A DNA stretch of 64,000 nt from Holothuria scabra (GCA_037179385.1 CM074184.1:10744001-10808000); one strand, 5' to 3'; counted from the stretch's first letter, positions 1 through 12,711 are shown. Made by a program: numbers and translations. The notes: a model not told the origin generated them from the letters alone.

Positions 1-796
1 TCAAGACCTGATATAGGGCAATGTACTGTAGGCCTACTGTACTACAGGTTCATCAGAGGCTAAAGAAATACCACCATTGCTGGAAAAAAAATGTTCATTT
101 CCCTCAGAAAAAAAAAAAAAAATCAGTCAAATTGTCCCAATTTTTGCATGATGTCCCTGTACAAACTAAACTGCTTTTCAATTTCAATTGCCAATATTTC
201 ACATAATGTGCCACGCTTTCCCCAAAAATAACACATGTGGTTTTCCTGCAAGATCCTCCTCAAATGAGGTTTCTTTTCAACAATTTTTATCTTTTACCTC
301 AGTTCTGCAAAGTCTGCTAAGAATACTTTCTTTTACTTTCTTTTATTTTTATTTACAATTTGACATCTTCAAACACAGCAGTCGAAAATACAATCACTTT
401 GCTGGTTCCTCAAATTGAATAAGAATGAAATCAGTGTCATCATTGAACCAACGATCTCATGGACAGTGTTAGCCTAACAGGTAGTAGCTGTTAGTAATAT
501 TGAAATTGGTAGTTTTACTGTAGTAATCTGTAGTACTGTAGAAACTACAATGCACAGATGTAGCATGACTTGCTATATTACACTGCATAGGGAACATTAC
601 CGAAAATTATTAATAAATTTCTAAAATTTTAGCGACTTTGTTTCGAAAATATTTGGGCTATTTGCTTTCTTCCCAGTAGAAATTTATGGCATCCCATTTC
701 AGTAAATAACATCAATGAAACTGGACAGGGGAACTGCATGAAATTAAACAGTACTTGGTTGAAACTGAAAATGCTTTAGATGGTAATAGGCAGTAC

Positions 797-858
797 CTGT
801 AGCTGTGCTTAATACACCGACCCATATAATTCAAATCTGAAGACTGAGGATCTAAAAT
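797..858 (-). CDS. weak candidate internal exon, unidentified
   Basis: A 62-nt minus-strand block lies between TTTTAAACAG and a CAG/GTACTG donor, and reads ILDPQSSDLNYMGRCIKHSY in phase 0. It does not join directly to the 2.1-kb candidate because the phases clash, so at least one exon would be missing between them. It could be chance. Confidence 0.2.
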
Positions 859-2127
859 CTGTTTAAAATATAGCGAACATTGAGATACAAGTGGCATCTC
901 CTACAGGTAATATGAAAATTTATGACAACTATTCTAGCTGGTAGATATTTTGTGAAGTCCTACAGTAGCAGCATATTACAAGTGGTGGCTTATTGCAAAA
1001 CTCTATTTCAGAGCACAGTGCAGATCTGCACAAAATTGAAAAGACTGACACTATGCACTAAAAGTAATTTAAACACTTTCCTGTATTGCAGGGACTACAG
1101 GCAAGATATTACTCTACCCTATTGGACCGTCATGTTTGGCAAATTGTGTACTTCAGGTGAAATGTCCTGAGACAGTTATGTTCATGTAAAACTATTTCAA
1201 CAAAGAAATCAGTGACTCAATTCTAGAAGAAATTAAGAAAACTTATACAGGGAAGAAGTCACAATGTGCTGTAAATATACACAGTCCAGGACAACTTTTG
1301 AGAGCAAATTTGTAAATGTTACACAAAACAGCATCATAAATGAAATTTAAGGTTCATCTGGAAATGGGCATTCAACAAAACTGCTGAAGAAATCAGCAAA
1401 TTTGTGACTACTTATATGTTAATTTCTTTCTGGTGTCAGCAGGGAGAAATGGTAGTTATCCTCCCTTTATTTTCCACATAACAAAAATATTATCACTGAC
1501 TGGATCCAGCTGTACCTGAATTTGTTTGTTTGTTTGACAGGGTGCTGTATACTAACTCAAACTATTGGGGTTCTTTGTCCATTATGTTTGGCACATTCAG
1601 TACAATATTTTAAATAATGCAAACGTACATCAAATGAGCACGTAAATCTACAAGCACACTTTTTATATTAATTCTACAAATTTTTAAAGACAACCTTTAT
1701 ATGATTATACTATACTTCTAAGTATGCTTTTAGCAATGTGCATTCAAGCCAATCATACTGAAAATAGACATAAAATTTCCCTTCTTCAAATAATGGTCTC
1801 CCCCAAATATAATTATGGCCCTTATGACACTCACGCTTCCCAACCATAAATATCAACATAATCCCTGCAGCCCAAAGGCTTGAACAAAATTCCTATCAAA
1901 TGGAATTTAGAGACCCTACTGTGCTACAGTAGTAGTCAGGTTTGTTAGTCAGGAGTGTGCTATTATGTTGAACAAATCTGTATTTTGTAAGTCATGTCCA
2001 ACCACAGTTATGGAAATTTACTTTGAGTAATCCCCTAAATTTCCAAATTGTGGAATACAGTATTTTTGTCCAAGTGGAAAATGCACTTGCTAGCAACAAA
2101 TGTGGGAGATCCTACTGTTACCAGTAC

Positions 2128-2197
2128 CTGAATAAACTCTCCCATTCAGTTTGGCTGGGAAATATAACAGGCAATACTTTTGGTACTGAGGAAATTT
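2128..2197 (-). CDS. weak candidate internal exon, unidentified
   Basis: A 70-nt minus-strand block lies between CTGCAG and a CAG/GTACTG donor. In the frame entering with two bases it reads ISSVPKVLPVIFPSQTEWES then LF. A second frame is also open, so the frame is not certain. It may belong to the gene starting at 7272. No homologue is recognised. Confidence 0.22.
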
Positions 2198-2805
2198 CTG
2201 CAGTGCAGAAATGTTACCATGTAGGCCTTCAATAACAGCAGACTATTAGGTCTCAAAACCACAGTATGAAGGGCAATCTAAGCTAAAACTCATTAAACTG
2301 TACATGACCCATTAACTACTGTAAGGGATGCTATTTTGGTACACACATTGAGGCACCAACGATAAATCAGAAATGTCCAAGGTGCTGCAAGGAGTTTTTT
2401 ATAGGTATACTAATATGTATTATTTGCAATACAAGGGAAAAGAGTACCGAGCTATAGTATTGTACACAAAAAGAAGACCTTGGGAAGTGTTGGTTAGACT
2501 GAAGTCAAGATTGAAGCTAAGCTAAAATGTTTTCATCATTTTGTGGGTACAAAGAGAGATCAACATAGCTGATGTATTGTACATACATTGCTGTATCATG
2601 TTGCTGTTGCTCTGATATTGCAAGCAACTCAAAATGAAAGGTTCTACTTTTTAGAGAACATAACTTTAAAATATGCAACAAAGGTCGATTTATGTTAGAA
2701 AATTATGTCCATTTTAAGATACTTCTTTTCTAATTTAACTAATTTACATAAAGTCGAAGCGAATTTTGCTATACATGGTTGTCTTATTACTAAGTTACTT
2801 TCCAA

Positions 2806-3072
2806 TTAAAAGGCAGGAGCAGTCATCTCAAATTGAAGAAGTGTAGTACAGTAGACTGTCCAGTTTCATGATTGGCTGTTGTGAGTCATGTGACAATGTT
2901 TTTTCTCTTCAAATGTGAAATTTACCAGAAATAACTGCTTGGTTTACCTTGAATGTGCAATATTAAAGTCATAAAATGTAATTAAAGATACTTTGAAGAG
3001 AAATAAGATGAAAATTGAGTTATTTAGTGTTTTCTTCAAAATAAGTTTGGCAGGACTGCTCTTAACCTTTAA
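2806..3072 (+). mobile_element. TTAA-type MITE, copy 1
   Basis: It begins TTAAAAGGCAGGAGCAGTC and ends with the inverse GACTGCTCTTAACCTTTAA. The interior matches, in reverse orientation, the element at 55660-55923, sharing CATGATTGGCTSTT, GTCATGTGACAAT and TTGAAGAGAAATAAG, and partly the block at 58287-58500. It has no coding capacity. TTAA ends suggest piggyBac-like mobilisation. Confidence 0.6.
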
Positions 3073-3151
3073 AGGGTATGTTCAGTACAAGAGCACACAG
3101 TAAAGAACTTTGTGGTAAAATTTCAAGGTACTAGCAAAAAAATAAGTTTAA

Positions 3152-3975
3152 GTGGGCATGACACGGCCAAAGTAAGTTTCTTGGTAACTGCTCTTTGGGA
3201 ACATGAAGTGAATGATTTCCCTACTAAATTATGTCCGTAAATACCAAAATAGGATGTTTTGAATTCTCAGTTACAGGCCAGGCTCAGCCCATTTGAAATC
3301 TGATAGCGAAAAATGCGTCTCAAAATGGTGACGTCATTGGAGGCACAGTTAGCAACAATGTACCAGAGAGCTCACAATCATCGAATCATGTGCCTGGTAA
3401 CGCGTGTTAGCATGTACATAATTGCAAACACCGGTGCTACGATAGCAGTGAGCGTGGTCACTGACTGCATTGTGAATTGTGCATTGCACAGTTACTGCTT
3501 AGTATTCGCAATAGCATCTTCACCAAACAGCTCATACATTAAAGATGTACTCGTAGTGGGGATGCGCTTGTTGTGGACTGTCCATACATGTTTACACTGT
3601 TCTTTATAGCACAAGAATTGCGCCTGAACTATTTTTACCTGCATATGCACCTGAACATACTGGCCAATGATTTGCTCCAAATCCCCACCATGGTCCACGC
3701 CTTTCGCTCTGTATGTTGGACTCTTTACTGTGATGCAATCATTTTCATGAGGTTGCTAAGATAAGATAATTTTACCGAGCATTACATTAGTTCCACATCT
3801 AGATGCGTGTTCTTAAATAGGGCCAGGTTTATGCCGCCAATTGCGTCATAAAAGTCAGGTGAACTGTTGCTGCATTTTTCGAAATTGGATTTGTACAGGT
3901 TTTTAATGGGGTGTGAGATGATATTTGTAGAATACTGCAATACACAAAAAGTGTTTGTGGCCATGTCATGCCCAC
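3152..3975. mobile_element. non-autonomous TIR transposon, 824 bp
   Basis: The ends are GTGGGCATGACACGGCCA and its inverse TGGCCATGTCATGCCCAC, an 18-bp TIR with one mismatch. It is flanked on both sides by TTTAA (3147-3151 and 3976-3980). The interior has no transposase; a 98-codon frame inside is not convincing. It includes a palindromic CRE-like TGACGTCA at 3329-3336. Confidence 0.7.
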
Positions 3976-3980
3976 TTTAA

Positions 3981-6900
3981 GAAAGAGTACTAGACATACA
4001 TTTAATGCACACCATGTACCGTGATTGCTTCACAGTCCTACATGTACTAAGGCCATAGAACACAGATTTCCACCCAAGCTCACAAGAAATTTGTGTCTTT
4101 TTACATAGGAACAGGCACTGAGAAACAAAAGATGAACTCATACCAGACTGGACAAAAATAATTGTGTTAACTATTAGGCCTAGGTAGATAGCTACAAAAC
4201 CACCATGAACCTAGGCTAATTACAAGGAGCTATATCCTGATTTTTACATGGAGCTATTCATATCCCAATTTTTCTGTATTTTCAATATTGGTGCTTTTAA
4301 ATCAAAATTGGCACAGAGAACCAAAAGAAGCTAATTCAAACCAGACAAGACAAAAACACAACCATGAACTATTCAAGAAGTTCTTAACCTAAGAGTTAAT
4401 TCGTAGGCTTACTTGGTGTTGCACATTGAACAAGCGAAGAGCTCCTCTATGTTGTATTGTAACCAGTAACTTGAGTCACTGCACTCTAGAATTCCCTTAC
4501 AGTACAGTGCTCAAAGTAGCTATTGAGATATTTTTACAGACACTGCACAATAAAGCACTTAAAACTATTACAAACAGGACTACCAGGGCCTGAAAATTCC
4601 TTCTCATGTAATTCTTGAAGATTTCATGCACAATCAACATTCCTAAGAGCTGAGATAAAACAGAATTCTGTAGGTCTGAGGACTTCTAGCCACACACCAT
4701 TAATGACTATGGACTTAGTGACAGTACTATAAGTGTAGGAACTAGCAGGGTGGAATTCAATTTTTGCAGTTTGGCTAAAAGAAAAGAAAAACCATACTTG
4801 TTAATTGAGTACATGTAAGTTGTTAGCTGGACGAGGAGATTCAACTTCTTGAAATACCTAGGTCTGCTTTAAATACTGACTACACTCATATTGGGACCAC
4901 TAAATAGAGATATAAAAGGGGGGTAATCAATGCAGCTTACAACTGTCTACTTGGGTTTTAAAATAAAATCATGGGGTAAGATCTTGGAATATTGTAAAAC
5001 TCTATGAGCTAAAAGCAATATGAAATACCTTGGGAAGTTTGACTTCCACTCAATGGATATATGCAAATTTCTTCAAGTCCTGCTATTCATATACAATATA
5101 TATATATGAACCAGTCAACATGACTAGGTATGTCTATCCCTTAATACTTTCTCACAATTCTTTAGTTGTTCAAACAGGTTACGGGCTTTACAATTTCTCA
5201 TCATATCTCACCTACAACAGGACGTGGCTGGATGATCACTGAAGGTAATCACCTCAAAAGAAGAGACCACCCACTAGGGTCCCCTTTTAAAATTAGATCT
5301 GCTCATTTTTGCTTGGGAAGAGGGTCCATTATAAGTGACCCACTGCCAGTTTTGCTTAGCTGGTGTTTCCTCTGGTATGGCCCCAGGTGCCTGCTTATTT
5401 TGAAGCCTTGTGTCGCTACAGAAATGTACATTGTTACGTATGACATCAAAGTAACATGAAGCAATTCTGATTATGCCAGTAAATGTGATCACTTTCAACA
5501 ACTTTTAACTTCACAAACTAGAACAGCGGTGCTGTTGTGAAGCTCACACAACCTGTTTTGTCTGTTAAAAACAGGAATGCAAAGTTCAACCACATTTTAT
5601 CTTTTATCTGTTTTTTAAAGCTCCCTACATTACAAAATTAAATGCAAGGAAGTAAAGAATAGTGACGAAAAAACATTTTTGATTTTACATGTAGATCTAC
5701 ATCTGATATAGTTTTATGGTAGATCTAAATATCACTGTGATTTTCTCAAATCATGAAAGCCTAGACTCTGTGTATTCTTAAAGGCATTAGGCAGTAAGAT
5801 ATGATTAATAACTTATGTATGGTGTACCTGTAAATTGCTCAAGCATTGCAAAGTACATTCAGTTGCACCCATAAATCCACAAGTAAACACTTCATGGCTC
5901 TGTACTGATCAAAATAAAACACAGAGACTCAAGAAATTCCTGTTGTATTGTGCTTGTTGAACTCAAACAGTTATGTTGGTATTGCTTGGCTTGGCCAATT
6001 CATGATAAATTGAACAGAACAGAGTGAAAGGTATCTCTGCAACAGATAAGCAGGGAGGTGTTACACCTCTTGAGATAAGTTACAACAGGGTCTGTTGTAA
6101 CTCTGTTGTAACTCCCTGGTTACAGCTTATTCTCTCCACACTAGCTGACCACAGCTGATTATGAGACCGCCTACACAAGCATAAATTGAAAGTACTGTGA
6201 ATGCTTTGTTCAACCAGCTGTAACATGAACCATTTAAATAGCCTGAGTATATGTGCAAGATAAGGACTGACCACACAACCAAGCACACTGCTATTAGTGC
6301 AATAAATAAACAACTAGCTGATCTGCAGGCAAAATGAACTCAGCCCTAATAAAACAGATTTAAAACACAACTTAAATTTCCTACATAAGAATGTAAGTAT
6401 GTAGGTATGAATGCTCTCCTCCAAAGCAATCATACACCAAAATTTCAGCCCCAAATCTCCAAAAATGAGGAAGAAGAAGACTTTTGTTAAAAAGTTGACG
6501 CCATCTGCCCCATTTGATAACCTCACACATGTGTACATGTGTGAGCTAAAAACCTAAATGCAAACAATTTAATTTTTAAGACTTCTACTTCTCTAAGTAA
6601 GCTTTAAAAAATCCAATTTCACATTCAAAGTACAAAGCTAAAATGTAATTGGCACATGGGATTTAAAAGATGCCACACTTGTCAAATACCCCAATGTTCC
6701 CAAAAATTTTTTCATAGTTTGTATACCATCCTGAAGTTATGTAGCCTTTGAACAATTAGTATAGTAGTCTGTCTAGTCTAGGTCAGCAAAAGCAAGGTGA
6801 GTCCAGATTCATGTTAGAGACCTGCATAACAACACTAACTGAAAACAGAAACATAGTTTGGATAATTTCACATTATCACAAAGCCCTGAATGCTGACAAA

Positions 6901-7179
6901 GTTCAGTATTTATAAAACAACTACAAGATGTCTGCAATAATATTGAATCTCTTGACTGCATCACTGCAGTAATGCTGACAGCATTGACTCTAAATAATAG
7001 CACAGTTGGTAATCCTTTTGATGTATGTCAATGTTTGCAATTGTGCGCAACAAAAAGGTTAATTACACAAAAATGTGCACATGCTAGACTTTCGATTAAC
7101 CCAGAGAGAAAGGAAGCAACCAATCGCCACTTTTCTCCAAGAGGTTCAATACAGAGATAAAATGTTGATCCACACTTAC
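3981..7179. other. unique AT-rich sequence, probably intron
   Basis: No TIR or array is seen. A short open stretch near 5285-5420 on the minus strand reads protein-like (QAPGAIPEETPAKQNWQW) but lacks a good acceptor in a usable phase. Small direct repeats lie at 6085-6115 (GTTGTAACT). It probably represents the first intron of the 7.2-kb gene. Confidence 0.35.
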
Positions 7180-7272
7180 CTGATTGAAAGCCCAAAGTTC
7201 CTTTTGTATCCTAGCTCTCTCAGCCCTCCCGGCTCCTCCCTTCTTCTTTTTAACCTTCTGCTTGCTGGACAT
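7180..7272 (-). CDS. putative first coding exon of an unidentified lysine-rich protein
   Basis: ATG at 7270-7272 opens 31 codons ending exactly at a consensus donor (AATCAG followed by GTAAGT). It encodes MSSKQKVKKKKGGAGRAERA then RIQKELWAFNQ. The strongly basic start with a Gly-Gly linker and then a helical RIQKEL segment resembles N termini of several ciliary or centrosomal coiled-coil proteins, but I cannot name it. The exon ends in phase 0. The rest of the gene should lie leftward, toward and perhaps beyond position 1. The coding bias and strong donor favour a real exon; the single short exon keeps confidence moderate. Confidence 0.5.
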
Positions 7273-7477
7273 AACTTATGATTTACTTGGAACTGTGGTC
7301 TCTGTTGAATATAACATTGACAAAAAATTAAAAATTAATATGACGTTTAGGAAACAATAACTGTATGTAAAGTAGCAATGTTAGCTCACTGTAGAACTGA
7401 GTTACTTTTAACTGATGTTTTGCACATCAACAAATAACCTTCTGGTTTCATTACAGATCCCATGGCCTTTTTCCAGT

Positions 7478-7549
7478 TGACTCAACCAGGGAATCGAACC
7501 TGGGCCTCCCCCATGAGAAGTCGATGCTCTACCACTACACCATATACTG
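7478..7549 (-). repeat. tRNA-derived SINE head or tRNA pseudogene
   Basis: On the minus strand TGGTGTAGTGGTAGAGC matches a pol III A box and GGTTCGATTCC matches a B box about 30 bases later. The T-arm is flanked by CCAGG/CCTGG. The acceptor ends do not pair and the anticodon stem is poor, so this is not a functional tRNA. A tRNA-related SINE head is the likely origin. Confidence 0.55.
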
Positions 7550-10500
7550 TATGCAGTCTTATCTTCAAAAAAAAAAAGTTTTGAACAAAGATTGGTCAAT
7601 CTTCAAGGAAGGAGCTTTCACAATGATCAGCATCCTACAGTAAATAACTCTCTGAAGATTTTGTCCTTGCATTTACAGTACACACATATTGTTACTTCAT
7701 TTTCTTTAAAGGTTGTGTAAGCAGAAAATGACAACACTGGCTACTTGATGTGAAAGGCAAAAACCAAGAAGACCATCTCTACTCCCATCCAAACCCATCA
7801 AAAATTGACCATTTCACAGGGTACTGTAACTTCTGATTTGCACTTAATCATGCATAAACATGAGCTCAATATGCAAATCTTATCATGTCTAGGGAGGGAC
7901 ATGGCAAACATGCCTAATGCTATCCTTTGTTTTTGAAATCTTCATTTCGAGGACAGTTGTTACATTAATATGTCCTGAGGGTTTTATTTTTGAAAGTTTA
8001 ATTGAGTCCTTGAAAATCTTCAGTATCAATTACCATCCCATAAACTATTTGATTAATTAAGAAATAATTAATACATTATAAGGTAAACAAAAAAAATGTC
8101 ACTACTGTTCAACACTCCTCATTAAGGTTTCATAGTATACCGGTATTTCTTTAAGTTCCCGTACGTACCGGTACAGTACGATACCACCAACTGTAAGGTA
8201 ATGAAGTACAGTATGGTGGCTATGGGTTCTCAACTGTAAGGTGAAAATCTTTTCTTAACTTAATATTGCATTTGTTTTGCAAGAAAAATTCATCCTTTTA
8301 CAACAAATATTTATTGACACAGGGTGATAGATTATCAAAATTAAGGCAGTATGGTAGCCTTCTTTTCAAGAAATAAGTTTCCAACAGATAAAAATTCAGT
8401 TGTTGTTGCTGAAGAATAATTTGTTCACCAAAACTTTCAACATTTCAAATGATGCAACATCCATGGCTCTTCTTGCCTAAGGCATTTTGAAGAGATGTAA
8501 CTATTGATGGGGTTTATTATTAAGACTGAATTGTTAGATAGTGTCTGGGCCATTTTCTTTGCACTCTTTGTTGGAACATTTTAAACACAATACTTCCCTT
8601 TAAAATTATAGCATTTGAATGGAATAATACTAAAATGTCCTTGTGTCTTTAAACATTACAATATAATAGGGGATATTCACATGATAATCATTTTGCACCA
8701 TTTCAGTCACAAACCCCCTAAGAATTTCGGAAATTGCTGTTTAACGTTAATTTCGCAGAACTAGTACCTTCCACTTCCACACTAAAAAGGAACTTGCTTT
8801 CTTTCGACATTCTGCACAACCTCAGAACGATCCCTGCTTATCAGCAAATGCTCTCACTTTGTGTATTTAGTATAGTTTCCATGTGAATTGACTTTGCATA
8901 CGATAACACACAATATTATATGAGTGAGAAATTCATTGTAAGCAGACAAAGAATCAGGATTGCAAGCTCGGACATGAAAGTTGCTTTGACGATTTCTGAT
9001 TTTAACACAGTTTTGATGCAATGGGACTTATCCATAACGTTAACTGTGTGTGGGAGAAAAACTTTCGTACGAATGCAACTAACGTTCTTTCAAAAATTTA
9101 CACAGTGAAGAAATGGGACTTACCACTCAGTAAATCCTGCTTAAAACATTGGCTCGTGGTCATGCAGAATCAACTCACTTGCTTTGGTGTATTGATAGCT
9201 ACTGAAGAAGTGTTACTGCACAACGGATTGCTGCCGGATGCATTCCATTAATTCAAACATGAAAGAATTTGAAATGAGTTTTGATAGTGATAACTCATTG
9301 GGAAGAAAGCTTGATTAATCAACATTTTATGGAAATAATTTGGTAAAGTTCCACTTAATAACTTTTGGTTATAGTTTAGGAGGGCGATTTTCATTATTTT
9401 TAGAAGTTACTTTTGAGTTCTCTTGTCATCTTGTTGGACTCTTTGGTGCGGAATTGCAGTGCGGCGCTGATTTAGTCTCTGTCCAGTATTTATTGGACAC
9501 TAATTTGCAGAGAGTTTAACCCTTTTGGTTTACCAATATTTTGAGTGTGGGGTACCAAAATTGTAGTTTGGGGTGAGAGGTTTGGCCCTTTAAACTTTGA
9601 AGAGGCATCTTCGGAACCGTTAAAGGTACAGACATGGACATAATTCCAACTCCTGCACTGCCAGATAAAGTAAAGACACTTTGCTGAAATGTCACATGAC
9701 CTTCAAGTACACATGAAACTACAATACTGAATAGTTCTGTTGGGATATGGACCTGTAAGTCTTTCTGTTGATTTTTCTTACCAGAACACAGACACGTGTC
9801 TTTCCTGGAACCGCTTAGGTTTTTGGGCTATGTTTACCTTAAGTACTGATACAGTAGATACTGTAAAAAGCCCAGTGTGTATTGAATGCCAACAAACAGA
9901 TATCTCACTAGCTTTTCATATAACTACATACCTACTGTGACAAAATCAAGCTATCATGACAATATGTGCAGTAAACACGGCAAAGGGGAACAAATTTGTT
10001 AGTGGGGATATAGGAATATCTTTGCCTTGATCTTCTTTTGAGAATAATGCAGACTGTATTTTCCTGGAACAGGTTTCTTGTGCCCCTTACATGACCAAAT
10101 AATATGCTCTTGGCAGTCATGGTAATTACATTTGCCCACAATGTAGTGCATCATGTGATTTTGTATTTTTTTCATACTTTCCATATTTGCAAGTATTATT
10201 AGGTCTTGCTAAGTTTTCTCACTGGAATTTAGCAAAGGGAAAAGATTCATAGGAGGGTCAAGTCAGTAGTTACATGAAGCTTTACGGCCCAGTTTCCAAC
10301 CTACTGTAATGGTTCAAATCGAGCCGGTCACAGCTGTGACTCACTGGCTTGTTTTCCTTACTCCATTGCTTATCTTTGACCCTCCATAGGAGTGTCAAAG
10401 ATGCACTTTCTTCATACTGTGGTACACCACAAATGCAAGTAATGAATATCCTTCCAAGCTCATCAAAAAAGAGAATATGCTCCCATGATGAGCTTGAAGG

Positions 10501-10610
10501 GAATGTACAACCATGGAGCTCCATCGTACAAAGACCAAATTTCCTTGCTACAGAATCTGAAAAGCAGAGCTCTTGCTTTTATCAGATTCAAGACTTTTAG
10601 GCTTAGTGTA
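7550..10610. other. unique sequence upstream of the 7.2-kb first exon
   Basis: No coherent exon series, TIR or array is recognised. The proximal part (about 7273-7400) would hold the 5' UTR and promoter of the minus-strand gene; no TATA box is obvious. It has scattered poly-purine runs and an ATACCGGTAT-rich patch at 8130-8180. Confidence 0.3.
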
Positions 10611-10618
10611 CTGGGCAG

Positions 10619-12010
10619 CAGGGTTGTCACCACGCCGGTCGGCGCAGGTCGGGACTAACCGGCAGTAGACATTGCCGACCGGTACAACACCTAAAATGCA
10701 AGGCTTCCGACCGGCACAAAAATGATCTTCTACTTGAAAAATGCAGTCTGTGAAATCGTAATTTGGCATGGATTTGTGACAATTTTGAACACACTCAATA
10801 CCAATGTGATGTCAGCTGAATATCATTTTGAGAAATTCAGAGACGGCAAGATAAATAGAAGTATTAAAAAAGTTACCATAAGGGTGATAGTCGGATTTAC
10901 GAATTCAGCTCTGTAAAGTGAAAGTACGTAGTAACGGTAGTATGACCTTTGGCATATATATACTGTATACTGGTATATAGCGCTGTACTTGGTTTACAAC
11001 GATCGTCTCTAAAAAGCTGCACAACGTGCATTTTTTTCTGAAATCAGTTCACAATGCCCCTACCAAGTTTTTCAAAACATGGAAGAGTAGATCCCTCACA
11101 CAGGCATGTATCGCTGTCACTCATAAGCTTGTAGGCGGAGCCTCACACGATCAACTGACGACAATCTTCTTCTCAAACTTCGTACATACAGCGTGGGCTT
11201 CACACCGCTTTATTTACACAGTAATGTATGTGCTGGAAACAGCATGCTATCGCTAATTTTGTGCAAGTGTAATAATGCAGTTATATGCAAGATACTACAG
11301 CATGCATGGCGGGAACCACATTCTTAATGATGAACATAAAAAGAAACGAGGGAATTAAACTCTTCGTAACACACTTTCACGAATCTCTCTTTTGCTACAG
11401 CACACCGTGTGGTACATCGCATGCAATTTCAAAGACTTCCGATTTTTGGGAGAAAAATGTGAACAAACTATTTGGGGGCGTTAAGAATTGATATTACAAA
11501 ATTTGGCGAACGCTGAAAGTAATTTGTACGGAGAAAGCCATGCACACATGATGATAGGTATGCATTATATACAGCCCAAAATCTTCATTGCACATAATGC
11601 AGTTGCGTACACTTTTAGTATCGCAAGGCGGCTATTACCCTTCTATTCTTTGTAGTATAAATGATGTACTGATTTATCGAATCAGCGGCAACTCCGTTCG
11701 TCCTGGTCCGAACAGATTACGATGAACATAACGTTACGATGGTATGACTGAATGACTCAGAGGGTTTGCAAAACTTGCTGTACTACAGCTAGGGCTAGCG
11801 GTAAGCGTTTATGAGTGGTTCGGGAGGGAATTTCTTACTTTCCCTTTCTACACTGCAAATGAGTGAATTATTGAAAAAAAATTAAAATTTTCATAATAGC
11901 TGAAAAATTAATGGGTCAAAAATGAGGTGGATTCCATAGGGGGTAGGGTGAGGTACAAATATTGGGCCAGATGTTTAGCCGGCACTCAAATTGGGCTGGT
12001 GACAACCCTG
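10619..12010. mobile_element. non-autonomous hAT-type transposon, 1392 bp
   Basis: The termini CAGGGTTGTCACC and GGTGACAACCCTG form a perfect 13-bp TIR. They are flanked by a perfect 8-bp TSD, CTGGGCAG (10611-10618 and 12011-12018). An 8-bp TSD and CAGGG ends are hAT hallmarks. The GC-rich left subterminus repeats CCGACCGG-like motifs. No transposase frame is present. Confidence 0.85.
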
Positions 12011-12128
12011 CTGGGCAGATGACAAATTATCTCAATTTCAGGCAGTATCTTGTTCCAAATGATCATTTTTTGTTGTTATTTTGATGGGATCTCAACAATA
12101 ACACATTTTTCATTCGTTCAAAGGTGCA

Positions 12129-12160
12129 TCATCATCATCATCATTGATCATCATCGATAC
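12129..12160. repeat. ATC trinucleotide microsatellite
   Basis: A run of CATCATCATCATCATCATTG followed by further ATC units. It lies just past the 3' side of the minus-strand LINE fragment and may be its tail-associated repeat. Confidence 0.5.
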
Positions 12161-12189
12161 GTTGCAGAGAACACATTGGGCACAGAAGT

Positions 12190-12711
12190 AACAGAAGGAT
12201 TGAGAGGAAACTAGCAACGTGCCAGAAGACACCTGAATGTGTGCATATTCTGTGCCTCTACTTCACCCTCAGACAGTGTATTCCAATTTATTATAGTAGA
12301 GGGGAAAAAGGAGTGCTTATACTGGGGGGTTCTACCAATACTATGCTTCAGAGATTTGCTTTTGTTATTTACCTGATTTTCCATAATATTATTAAAAACA
12401 GTCTTCAAATCGAATTGGTTTAATATGCCATCTAGCTGGCTGTGCCGACAGGAATTTGTTGGGTTGGATAGCTAGGAAGTAGTTTTAAGTAGTTTTTATT
12501 TTATACATAAGACACAGTTTATCTATTTTCCTGTGGCTTTGAAGTGTTGGGAGCTCCAATTTTTCAAGAAGGTGGGCCATGCAACCTTCCTCTCTATAGT
12601 GACTTATAGTCACTACCAATAAATCTTGCTGCTTTACGTTGTACTCGTTCGAGGCGGTCAATGTCTCCTTGTTGATAAGGGTCCCATACAGCAGCTAGAT
12701 TGCTGCGAACC
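12190..12711 (-). pseudogene. LINE ORF2 C-terminal fragment
   Basis: The minus strand encodes NLAAVWDPYQQGDIDRLERV then QRKAARFIGSDYKS, ended by TAG. After frame changes it continues with FFPSTIINWNTLSEGEVEAQ. These match the post-reverse-transcriptase region of CR1/L2/Jockey-like LINEs (a VWDP...DIDRLE.VQRKAARF block followed later by SFFPRTI..WN.L). Stops and frameshifts show it is dead. It lacks the catalytic RT domain. Confidence 0.8.

Larger units (their letters stand above)
1..2805. other. unique AT-rich sequence, probably intron
   Basis: No long reading frame, terminal inverted repeat (TIR) or array is seen. Apart from the two weak exon candidates it holds only homopolymer runs and sequence consistent with an intron of the minus-strand gene whose first exon is at 7.2 kb. 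Confidence 0.4.

Noticed and set aside
1092..1156. Plus-strand exon-like block with good acceptor (TTTCCTGTATTGCAG) and GTGAAA donor
   Set aside because: Two frames are open and no neighbouring plus-strand exon joins it; probably chance.
3313..3609. 98-codon plus-strand frame
   Set aside because: It lies wholly inside the 824-bp TIR element and matches no transposase motif.
7478..7549. Functional tRNA gene
   Set aside because: A and B boxes are present, but the acceptor stem does not pair and the anticodon stem is poor.
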